Shown here: one piece after another, positions 21,946 through 29,425 of the stretch
Position numbering within the stretch: position 1 is the first letter of the stretch
Layout of the letters: each line of letters begins with the position of its first letter
Assembly: GCA_023136715.1 (NCBI GenBank)
Contig: JAGLQT010000171.1
Coordinates: 1-31,529, forward strand
Direction: 5' to 3'
From: Gammaproteobacteria bacterium
GTDB lineage: Bacteria; Pseudomonadota; Gammaproteobacteria; SZUA-229
Length of the DNA: 31,529 nucleotides
Notes under the pieces: model-generated
What the model was told of the DNA's origin: nothing
Seen by the model: the letters and a program-made list of their open reading frames with translations, nothing else
The model's database searches: none
Translations under genes and position numbers: made by a program

Positions 21946-23715
21946 ATGAATTCCAAAGTTAAAGATAAACCAGATTCCTACCAGCATTATCGTCGTTTGC
22001 TTTCGCATGCGGTGTCGTACTGGAAAGTTTTCACCATCGCTATTATTGGTATGATTTTAGTTGCTGGTACTGATGCTGCAATGGCTGCCTATATGAAGCC
22101 GTTGATGGATGATGCTTTTGTCGGACATGATCCTGAAATAATTAAAACTATGCCATTAGTTTTAGTCGGTATTTTTGTTGTGCGTGTCTTTGCCATGTTT
22201 ATATCGATGTACGGTATGAGCTGGATAGGGCGTCAGGTCATTATGGAGCTGCGCGATACCATGTTTAAACGTCTGCTGCGTTTACCCAAGGATTATTACG
22301 ATAAGGCGACCACGGGTGAAACAATGTCGAAGTTTACCTTCGATGTTGAGCAAGTTGCGAATGCGATGACTAAAGTCATTACAATTTTGATACGTGATAC
22401 TTTCACTATCATAGGCCTGTTGGCCTTGATGATTTATTTAAGCCCGTTGTTAGCATCCATGTTTTTGTTTGCTGGGCCATTGCTGGTTTTATTGGTTGCT
22501 TTTGTCTCCAAGAAATTCCGCAAAGTCAGTCGTCGTATTCAAGGCAGTATGGGTGATGTTTCTAGAGTTCTGGAAGAATCGATTAAGGGTCAGATTGTCG
22601 TTAAAATGTTTGGTGGTCATGATTATGAAGCGCAACAGTTTCATATCATTAATGATAATAACCGTCGTCAGAATCTACGTATGATTGCAACACAGGCATT
22701 AAGTGCGCCGGTCATGAGATTAATTGTTGGGATTGGGCTGGCTGTTGTGATTTATGTTGCTACCAATGTAGGTGAAGATGATGCTATATCAGTGGGTACA
22801 TTTGGCTCTTATATGCTCGCAATGGCATTGATATTTGCACCAATCAAACGTATGAGTGATGTGAATGCGGATTTGCAACGTGGTCTTGCTGCGGCAGAAA
22901 GTGTTTTTAATTTAATTGATATGGTCGAGGAAAAAAATACGGGTAGCTATGCTGTTGACCGTGTTAAAGGTGATTTAAGGTTTTCTGGCGTTTCGTTCAA
23001 GTATGGATCAAATGATAATGATGCTTTAAAGAATATTGATTTTGATGTCAAAGCAGGTCAGACGATTGCTTTTGTTGGACGTTCTGGCAGTGGTAAATCG
23101 ACCTTGCTGAATTTATTGCCGCGCTTCTACGATATTACTGAAGGTTCGATAAAATTTGATGGTCATGAGTTGAGTGAATATGAACTTAACAACCTGCGCT
23201 CACATATCGCTTATGTGGGTCAGGATATTGTGTTGTTTAACGATACCATTGAACATAATATTGCTTATGGTAGTTTTCTGGATACGGATCATTCAAAAGT
23301 TGAAGAGGCGGCCAGGTTGGCTTATGCCGATAAATTCATTGATACCATGACTGATGGCTATAACGCTATGGTAGGAGAGCGTGGTGTCATGCTCTCAGGT
23401 GGCCAGCGTCAACGAATTGCAATAGCCAGGGCATTATTAAAAGATGCGCCAGTATTGATACTTGATGAGGCAACTTCTGCACTGGATACCGAGTCAGAGC
23501 GTTTTATTCAGAAATCATTAGAAACGCTAATGAAAAATCGAACTACATTAGTTATTGCGCATCGTCTTTCAACTATCGAGAATGCAGATGTGATTATGGT
23601 TATGGATCATGGCGAGATTGTCGAGATGGGAAGCCATAAAGAATTGATTGCGCGTAAGGGTCATTACGCAGCCTTACATCAAATCCAGTTTAAAGAGCCC
23701 GAAGTTTCAGAGTAA
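21946..23715 (+). CDS. msbA: Lipid A export ABC transporter MsbA
   Basis: Homodimeric half-transporter that flips core-lipid A across the inner membrane. From ATG 21946 it has 589 residues, close to E. coli MsbA. Six membrane helices fill about 1-310; the ATPase domain has Walker A GRSGSGKST (378-386), the ABC signature LSGGQ (483-487), Walker B LILDEATSALD and the switch His in VIAHRLSTIENAD. MKPLMDDAFVGHD after the first helix is typical of MsbA. A longer reading from TTG 21910 would overlap exbD and is not favoured; the ribosome binding site before 21946 is weak. lpxK follows after 3 bases, as in the E. coli msbA-lpxK operon. Confidence 0.95.
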   Translation: MNSKVKDKPDSYQHYRRLLSHAVSYWKVFTIAIIGMILVAGTDAAMAAYMKPLMDDAFVGHDPEIIKTMPLVLVGIFVVRVFAMFISMYGMSWIGRQVIMELRDTMFKRLLRLPKDYYDKATTGETMSKFTFDVEQVANAMTKVITILIRDTFTIIGLLALMIYLSPLLASMFLFAGPLLVLLVAFVSKKFRKVSRRIQGSMGDVSRVLEESIKGQIVVKMFGGHDYEAQQFHIINDNNRRQNLRMIATQALSAPVMRLIVGIGLAVVIYVATNVGEDDAISVGTFGSYMLAMALIFAPIKRMSDVNADLQRGLAAAESVFNLIDMVEEKNTGSYAVDRVKGDLRFSGVSFKYGSNDNDALKNIDFDVKAGQTIAFVGRSGSGKSTLLNLLPRFYDITEGSIKFDGHELSEYELNNLRSHIAYVGQDIVLFNDTIEHNIAYGSFLDTDHSKVEEAARLAYADKFIDTMTDGYNAMVGERGVMLSGGQRQRIAIARALLKDAPVLILDEATSALDTESERFIQKSLETLMKNRTTLVIAHRLSTIENADVIMVMDHGEIVEMGSHKELIARKGHYAALHQIQFKEPEVSE

Positions 23716-23718
23716 ACA

Positions 23719-24714
23719 ATGAAGCGAATTGATGCATACTGGTACAGTCAAAATCCTGTGGCATGGCTGCTATTGCCGGTGGCAGCATTTTATTGTCTGA
23801 TCGTATTCATTCGTCGTGTTTTTTATCGAACTGGAATATTTAAAAGTTTCAAGTTATCCGTGCCAGTAATAATTGTCGGCAATATCACCGTTGGCGGCAC
23901 GGGTAAAACTCCTTTGTTGGTTGCTTTATGTGAATTGCTTAAATCACAGGGATATAAGCCAGGTGTCATTAGTCGTGGTTACGGCGGAGATTTTGAAGGC
24001 GAACATCTGGTTGATGATAGTGATAGTGCGGATGTAATTGGTGATGAGCCTTGTCTTATTCATGCGCGTACCCGTTGTCCATTAGTCGTTGGGCGAGATC
24101 GTGTGGCTGCGGCAGAGCTTTTATTATCAGAGAGTGACTGCGATATTATTCTGTCAGATGATGGCCTGCAGCATTATCGATTACAACGAGACGTCGAGAT
24201 TGCTATCGTTGATACTAATCGCCAGTTCGGAAATGGCTTTTGCCTGCCTTCAGGCCCTCTGCGCGAACCGGCTTCACGACTGAATCAGGTAGATATTGTG
24301 GTTGATCATGGCTCTGCTCGTGATGCTGATGCTAAGGAGGAATATTTCTTTTTGAAATTTTCTGATGCTGTCAACTTACAGACAAATGAGACAATGAGTA
24401 TTGAAAGTTTTAAAGGTGTACCGGTACATGCAGTTGCAGGTATTGGCCATCCAAAAAGATTTTTTGATCAATTAAGAAGGGTTGGGCTTGAAGTGATCGA
24501 ACATGATTATCCTGATCATCATAAATATATCAGTAGTGATTTGGTTTTTAATGATAATTACAATGTTTTGTTGACAGAAAAGGATGCGGTTAAATGTCAG
24601 GATTTCTCAGTTGAAAGTCTTTGGTATGTACCTGTTAGTGCTGAACTGTCAAAAAGTTTTCGTCAGAATCTGCTCTCTAAATTGAAACAGTTTTCCGGCT
24701 CAAAGTATGAATAA
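23719..24714 (+). CDS. lpxK: Tetraacyldisaccharide 4'-kinase LpxK
   Basis: Phosphorylates the 4' position of the tetraacyldisaccharide-1-phosphate to make lipid IVA, at the inner face of the inner membrane. The 331-residue protein has an N-terminal hydrophobic membrane-contact helix (about 14-32), then VPVIIVGNITVGGTGKTPLL with the P-loop GGTGKT (59-64), PGVISRGYGG, GDEPCLI, VVGRDRVAAAELL and SDDGLQHYRLQRD, all LpxK hallmarks. The last 8 bases overlap ycaR in another frame. The kinase and the flippase MsbA are thus made together. Confidence 0.96.
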   Translation: MKRIDAYWYSQNPVAWLLLPVAAFYCLIVFIRRVFYRTGIFKSFKLSVPVIIVGNITVGGTGKTPLLVALCELLKSQGYKPGVISRGYGGDFEGEHLVDDSDSADVIGDEPCLIHARTRCPLVVGRDRVAAAELLLSESDCDIILSDDGLQHYRLQRDVEIAIVDTNRQFGNGFCLPSGPLREPASRLNQVDIVVDHGSARDADAKEEYFFLKFSDAVNLQTNETMSIESFKGVPVHAVAGIGHPKRFFDQLRRVGLEVIEHDYPDHHKYISSDLVFNDNYNVLLTEKDAVKCQDFSVESLWYVPVSAELSKSFRQNLLSKLKQFSGSKYE

Positions 24715-24886
24715 AAAGCTCATGCATATTCTAGTTTGTCCAATTTGTAAGGGGAAGCTTGAATATATAAAGAAACAGAACGAGATGATATGTCAGAAAG
24801 ATGCTATGGCATATCCTGTGAGGACAGGGATTCCTGTGCTACTCGAAAGCGACGCGCGAAAAATTGAACCATCAAACAATCAATAA
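24707..24886 (+). CDS. ycaR: YcaR / Trm112-like zinc-ribbon protein (UPF0434)
   Basis: A 59-residue protein, short enough to be missed by many length cut-offs. It reads MNKKLMHILVCPICKGKLEY at the start, has Cys11, Cys14 and Cys29, and continues with AYPVRTGIPVLLESDAR, near-identical in plan to E. coli YcaR. The family is related to Trm112, a zinc-knuckle activator of methyltransferases in eukaryotes and archaea; the partners of the bacterial form are not established to my knowledge. The ATG at 24707 overlaps the lpxK end by 8 bases; ATG 24722 is an alternative. In E. coli and Pseudomonas kdsB follows ycaR; here the 23S rRNA methyltransferase gene rlmKL begins 19 bases later. Confidence 0.92.
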   Translation: MNKKLMHILVCPICKGKLEYIKKQNEMICQKDAMAYPVRTGIPVLLESDARKIEPSNNQ

Positions 24887-24905
24887 CTATTTGGACACAT
24901 AACAC

Positions 24906-27128
24906 GTGACACAAACATCTAACTTTTTCGCAACCTGCCCAAAAGGTGTTGAGGACATGCTCGCCAATGAATGCGAGCAGCTAGGCATTTCTGATGTTAA
25001 GCAACAGGCAGCAGGTATTGCGTTTGAAGGCGTCATCGAGGATGCCTATAAATTATGTTTGTGGTCGCGTCTTGCCAGCCGTGTTTTGTTACGGCTGTCT
25101 AGTTTTCCTGCTAATGATTATGATGAATTGTATGAAGGTGTTAAGCAGATAGACTGGTTGTCACATTTTTCTGTTAGTAATAGTTTTGCTATTAATTGTT
25201 TTGCTGCACACGACACGATGACAAACAGTCATTTTGCAACGCTGCGCATCAAGGATGCCATTGTTGACCAGTTTATGGATAAGGAAGATGTTCGTCCGGA
25301 TGTCGTGCGAGATAATCCCGACATTCGAGTGAATGTTTACGTTGGTCAACTTGAAACCATAGTCTATCTTGATCTTTCTGGCGCACCTATGCATCAACGC
25401 GGCTATCGTCAAAAAACCGGGCTCGCGCCTTTAAAAGAAAGCCTTGCTGCAGCGATATTATTGCGTAGTAAATGGCCGAAACTAGCTAAGCAAGGTTTAC
25501 CTTTGTGTGACCCAATGTGTGGTAGTGGCACTTTATTGATTGAAGCTGCATATATTGCTGCCAATATTGCTCCCGGTGTTTTGCGAAAACATTATGGCTT
25601 TCTGGCCTGGAAACAGCACGATGTAGATTGTTGGAACCGTTTGTTCAGTGAAGCAAAGCAGGCGGCGAAGGATAAATCTTCGATACCTGTCATTGTGGGT
25701 TCGGATAATTCAAAAAATGTATTAGATGTCGCAAGAGATAATATTGAGGCAGCGGGTTTATCTAACTATATTACCCTGTATCAACAGGACGTTTCTGATC
25801 CAATACCAAACTTACCAGAACCCCCTGGCCTGCTTGTGACTAATCCTCCATACGGTAAAAGGCTTGGGCAGGTTGAGCAGCTAAAAAATCTTTATTATCG
25901 AATAGGGCAGTCGCTGAAAGATAATTATGCGGGTTGGGACGCGGCAGTGTTTACCTCCAGTCCAGAGTTAGCGAAATTTATAGGGCTAAGGTCGCACCAT
26001 AAGAACACCTTGTATAACGGCCCACTGAAATGTGTGCTGCATCAATATCATATGCGGGAAAGAGGTTTTTCTCAGCAGGCTGATGATTATGATACCAAGC
26101 CTGATGCTAAAACTCCTGATACTATAACCACCAAAGCTAAAGCGCATGACCAGGGTGTTCGTCATGAAAGTGCTGACATGTTTGAAAACAGGCTTAAAAA
26201 GAATTTCAAGCACTTAAGAAAATGGGCAAAGAAAAACGATATTAGTTGTTATCGCGTTTATGATGCGGATATACCTCAATATTCCATGGCGATAGATATC
26301 TATGAGAACTGGGTGCACGTACAGGAATACGAAGCACCAAAAACTGTCGACGCGGCCAAAGCTTTTCATCGTATTAATGCGGCTATACCAATTATTGCTG
26401 CGGTGCTGGATATCGACCCCAATAATGTAGTGCTAAAAACACGAAAAATTCAGTCGGGTGCAGAACAATATGTGAAGCAGGATGAAAAAAAACGAACATT
26501 GGTTGTTCATGAGCAAGGCTTGAAGTTTAAAGTGAATTTGTACGACTATTTAGATACTGGCTTATTTCTTGACCACAGGAATGCAAGAAAGCTGATCTTT
26601 AAATATTCACAGGGCCGTTCATTTTTAAATCTATTTGCATATACAGGAACAGCAACGGTCTATGCGGCAGCGGGCGGTGCACGATCTACCACTACGGTTG
26701 ATATGTCGAATACTTATCTTGAATGGGCGAAAGAAAATTTAAAGCTGAACAAGTTTACGTCCAGAAGTCATCAGTTTGTACAGGCTGATTGTACGCAATG
26801 GCTCTGGGATGCGAAACGGGAAGGGCATCGCTACCAATTAATATTTTTAGATCCGCCTACATTTTCTAATTCAAAAAAGATGACGCAAACTTTTGACGTG
26901 ACACGTGATCATGTTGAGCTAATTAATCTAACCATGCGCCTGCTGGAAGATGAGGGTATGTTGATCTTTTCCTGTAATGCCAAAAAATTTAAATTGGATA
27001 TGGCCAAGTTGACTGATTACTTTATCCATGATATTACCTCCCAGACGGTGTCGGAAGATTTCAAGAAAAAACCCAAGCACAAATGCTGGTGTATCAGCAA
27101 GCAGGAAATCGACGCAATAAGACTTTAG
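24906..27128 (+). CDS. rlmKL: Bifunctional 23S rRNA methyltransferase RlmKL (m2G2445 / m7G2069)
   Basis: Fusion of two SAM methyltransferases modifying helix 74 of 23S rRNA. In order: a THUMP RNA-binding domain (about 50-155), the RlmL Rossmann domain with DPMCGSGTLLIEAA and the catalytic NPPYGKR (313-319), a linker, then the RlmK domain with LFAYTGTATVYAAAGGA and DPPTF (649-653). At 740 residues it is longer than E. coli RlmL (702); the surplus appears to lie in the charged, low-complexity linker around 385-425, rich in Asp, Lys and Thr. The start is GTG 24906, with no strong ribosome binding site. It is the last gene of its run and converges on the rsd-like gene with stops only 3 bases apart. 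Confidence 0.95.
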   Translation: MTQTSNFFATCPKGVEDMLANECEQLGISDVKQQAAGIAFEGVIEDAYKLCLWSRLASRVLLRLSSFPANDYDELYEGVKQIDWLSHFSVSNSFAINCFAAHDTMTNSHFATLRIKDAIVDQFMDKEDVRPDVVRDNPDIRVNVYVGQLETIVYLDLSGAPMHQRGYRQKTGLAPLKESLAAAILLRSKWPKLAKQGLPLCDPMCGSGTLLIEAAYIAANIAPGVLRKHYGFLAWKQHDVDCWNRLFSEAKQAAKDKSSIPVIVGSDNSKNVLDVARDNIEAAGLSNYITLYQQDVSDPIPNLPEPPGLLVTNPPYGKRLGQVEQLKNLYYRIGQSLKDNYAGWDAAVFTSSPELAKFIGLRSHHKNTLYNGPLKCVLHQYHMRERGFSQQADDYDTKPDAKTPDTITTKAKAHDQGVRHESADMFENRLKKNFKHLRKWAKKNDISCYRVYDADIPQYSMAIDIYENWVHVQEYEAPKTVDAAKAFHRINAAIPIIAAVLDIDPNNVVLKTRKIQSGAEQYVKQDEKKRTLVVHEQGLKFKVNLYDYLDTGLFLDHRNARKLIFKYSQGRSFLNLFAYTGTATVYAAAGGARSTTTVDMSNTYLEWAKENLKLNKFTSRSHQFVQADCTQWLWDAKREGHRYQLIFLDPPTFSNSKKMTQTFDVTRDHVELINLTMRLLEDEGMLIFSCNAKKFKLDMAKLTDYFIHDITSQTVSEDFKKKPKHKCWCISKQEIDAIRL

Positions 27129-27131
27129 TCT

Positions 27132-27626
27132 TTAGTGCGCGCTATACACTAATCTTGGTTTAGGGCTAAGCAGGCTATTGATAAACTTATCTTCAAGTTC
27201 AATTCTTGTTGCCAGATTTTCGCCCAGTTCAGAAAGTTGTCTGGGGAAGCTTTTAAGAATTTCTGGGTTAAAGTTATCTGTCAGGTCGTAAAAATCATTG
27301 AAATTGATGGCAGCTTTGGTGGTATTGATGATTTGCTCAAAAGCTTCGCTGGATAGGTCGAGTAGTTCATCGCGACGTTCGACGCCATCCTCAATGCGTT
27401 GGTAAATCTCAAAATGACCAGTGGCTAAATAATCAACCATGTCCTGACAAAATTCCTGTAATAATTCTTTTAATGATTCTATATCTTCAGCGTCATAATC
27501 GTCAGCATGACTGGTAAGGCTATAATATTGCGATAGCACATTGTTACGTTCGGCGATCAGTTGTTTGATCTCTTTTTGAGTGCGAGTACGACGGTCAAAA
27601 TGAGGTTGATGCTTTACTGAATTCAT
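27132..27626 (-). CDS. rsd: Rsd/AlgQ-family anti-sigma-70 regulator
   Basis: A 164-residue helical protein of the Rsd/AlgQ family. E. coli Rsd binds region 4 of the housekeeping sigma factor in stationary phase; AlgQ is its Pseudomonas counterpart. The diagnostic segment FCQDMVDYLATGHFEIYQRI (59-78) closely follows Rsd FCQSLVDYLSAGHFSIYERI, and LSELGENLATRIELEDKFI near the end matches LSDIGEALEARFVLEDKLI. A strong AAGGGGGA site precedes the start codon. The N-terminus has about ten extra residues. Overall similarity outside these blocks is modest, so functional equivalence is inferred. Its promoter must lie in the AT-rich region to its right. Confidence 0.82.
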   Translation of the reverse strand: MNSVKHQPHFDRRTRTQKEIKQLIAERNNVLSQYYSLTSHADDYDAEDIESLKELLQEFCQDMVDYLATGHFEIYQRIEDGVERRDELLDLSSEAFEQIINTTKAAINFNDFYDLTDNFNPEILKSFPRQLSELGENLATRIELEDKFINSLLSPKPRLVYSAH

Positions 27627-27691
27627 GAAATATCCCCCTTATAGTTGTGTCATTAGATGCAAGTAACGAAGTGTGAACACTATATTTACCT

Positions 27692-27708
27692 ATTTAATTT
27701 TATTAAAT
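27692..27708. repeat. Perfect inverted repeat ATTTAAT-N3-ATTAAAT
   Basis: Two 7-base arms (27692-27698 and 27702-27708) with a 3-base centre TTT form a compact AT palindrome. It lies 66 bases upstream of the rsd-like start. The size suits a dimeric regulator site, though chance is possible in such AT-rich DNA. Confidence 0.5.
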
Positions 27709-27715
27709 CAAGCTT

Positions 27716-27743
27716 ATTAGCAATCTTTTTGAATGATGCTAAT
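27716..27743. repeat. Perfect inverted repeat ATTAGCA-N14-TGCTAAT
   Basis: Arms of 7 bases (27716-27722 and 27737-27743) flank a 14-base spacer, starting 8 bases after the previous palindrome. The arms contain a GC pair, making chance a little less likely than for the AT-only repeat. Arm centres are 21 bases apart, about two helical turns. Confidence 0.5.
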
Positions 27744-27964
27744 TCATGTAAATATCTTGTATCTGTCTATGTGCTTTGTGGCTTTATCTAAGCTATTGAT
27801 TATTTTAATTTATTTGTTAATAGAAAGAATATTAAGTTGCTGGTGTTTAATGATTAGAATTTGTTAATATGCTGGTTCTGTATAAACATATTTCGCCTTG
27901 CTGTGATTACTGTTTTGTTTTTGATTAAGTGAATATTTACGGGTAGTTATCTATATTTGAAACC

Positions 27965-29425
27965 ATGAAAATAGTTAAAACTCTTTTATACATAACCGTC
28001 ACTGGCCTGTGTACGACTGCTATGGCTGAGACGCTGACGCCAGATCAGGTTTTGCAAAAAGTGATTGACCATTACCCATCAATCAATACGGCAGCCATTG
28101 AAATAGAGCGTGCGCGTCAATCTATTAAAGTTGCGAATAGCCAGCTTGGCTGGAAGCTGGAGGCTCAGGCAGGTGTCGAGAGGGGCGTAAATCTTCTGGG
28201 AACGGCCAGTGATATCGTATCAGTAGGTGCTGGCATTTCTCGTATGCTGGACTCTGGCTCAAGCCTTACCTTTGATGGAGGAGTCAGGCGTGAAGATAGT
28301 GAAACCATTTTGAGTCCGGCTATTCCAAATCCTGCTACATCGTCTAATTTTGGTGTTAGCTATCGTCAGTCATTAGCTAAAAATACGGCCTATAGTCTTT
28401 TCGAGGAATCAAGAACGTCTGCCAAACTAGATCTTGAATCCAGTTTGGCAGAAAGGGAGGAACTGTATGATCAGCTGGCTAATCAAGTAATGGAGCTTTA
28501 TTTCTCGGCAGCGACATTGTTAGCGAGAGTCGGTAATGTAGAACAATCAATCAATCGTGCCAAGCGGCTTCAAAGCTATATCAATAATAAAACATCACTG
28601 GGTATTTCTGAAGAAAAGGATGTTCTTCAGGTTGATGCGCAACTGGATTCGTTGAAAGCTGAAAATAAAAATCTGAATGTTTTGTGGTTGCGGCAGATGG
28701 TTTCATTAAACAGGTTAATGGAACGCCCCTGGGACTCAGGTATTAGTACAACTTATCAGGCTAATTCTAAAACAGAAGATTTTGATAGCCTGTTTGTGAA
28801 AGCTAAAAATTATAGCCCAAAAATTAAATTGCTCGAAACTCGATTGGCACAGGCGGATTCGGTTATCAGTACTCGGCGTGACGAACGCGAGAATGCCGTT
28901 GATCTGGTCTGGTTTGCAGGCGGAAGAAATTATCAGGGAGATAATGTGACAGGTAATACCTCTGAATCAGAGTTAACTGGTGGTTTGCGGCTAGAGTTTA
29001 AGCAAGAAATAAATAAGAGTGGTGTTGATGCAGAGTTGTATCAGGCACAACTACAACGTGGCGCGATTCTTCAGGATAGAAAGTTGTTGTTACAAAACTT
29101 GCAGTATGAATTAGCTGGGCTATTAGCAGAAATAGAGGCTAATCGTTCTTCGATTACAGCGTATGAAAAAAGTGTAAAAAGTGAAACTATTAAAGTTGAT
29201 GAAGCGATAAAACGTTATCGTTCTGGAAGAATTGATACAGATGTCCTGATTAAATTTGAAGACCAGTTGTCGCAGGCGAAATTCTCATTGGAGTTGCAGC
29301 GAATTTCCCTGGTTCGACGTCACTACCAGCTTCAAATAATACAGGGTGTGATCTGGGATAAAATTCTGAAACCTGAATATCACGATTTTTTATCTGAGCC
29401 ACAGTTTAGGTCGAGTGTGAAATGA
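27965..29425 (+). CDS. TolC-family outer membrane efflux protein
   Basis: Outer membrane channel component of a tripartite efflux or type I secretion system, 486 residues. A signal peptide is clear: basic start MKIVK, hydrophobic core, and probable cleavage after TTAMA (residue 21). The mature protein starts LTPDQVLQKVIDHYPSINTAAIEIERARQ, followed by two long helical repeat halves rich in Ala, Leu, Gln and Glu (for example LYDQLANQVMELYFSAATLL and QLQRGAILQDRKLLLQNLQY), as in TolC. The ATG lacks a strong ribosome binding site. The stop overlaps the RND pump start by 4 bases (ATGA), so channel and pump are coupled. No periplasmic adaptor gene is seen between or before them. Confidence 0.85.
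   Translation: MKIVKTLLYITVTGLCTTAMAETLTPDQVLQKVIDHYPSINTAAIEIERARQSIKVANSQLGWKLEAQAGVERGVNLLGTASDIVSVGAGISRMLDSGSSLTFDGGVRREDSETILSPAIPNPATSSNFGVSYRQSLAKNTAYSLFEESRTSAKLDLESSLAEREELYDQLANQVMELYFSAATLLARVGNVEQSINRAKRLQSYINNKTSLGISEEKDVLQVDAQLDSLKAENKNLNVLWLRQMVSLNRLMERPWDSGISTTYQANSKTEDFDSLFVKAKNYSPKIKLLETRLAQADSVISTRRDERENAVDLVWFAGGRNYQGDNVTGNTSESELTGGLRLEFKQEINKSGVDAELYQAQLQRGAILQDRKLLLQNLQYELAGLLAEIEANRSSITAYEKSVKSETIKVDEAIKRYRSGRIDTDVLIKFEDQLSQAKFSLELQRISLVRRHYQLQIIQGVIWDKILKPEYHDFLSEPQFRSSVK

Larger units (their letters stand above)
27627..27964. other. 338-base AT-rich divergent intergenic region between rsd and the tolC-like gene
   Basis: No gene is seen here. The stretch is very AT-rich; the line 27781-27840 has only 12 G+C in 60. 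It must hold promoters for the rsd-like gene (leftward) and the tolC-like gene (rightward), but I could not choose convincing -35/-10 pairs; TATAAA at 27881-27886 is the best -10 for the rightward gene and lacks a well-spaced -35. Two perfect inverted repeats near 27692-27743 are listed separately. Confidence 0.7.

Noticed and set aside
27119..27132. Terminator hairpin between rlmKL and rsd (AAGAC-N4-GTCTT)
   Set aside because: A five-base stem with two G-C pairs and no T-run is too weak to call, although it covers both stop codons.
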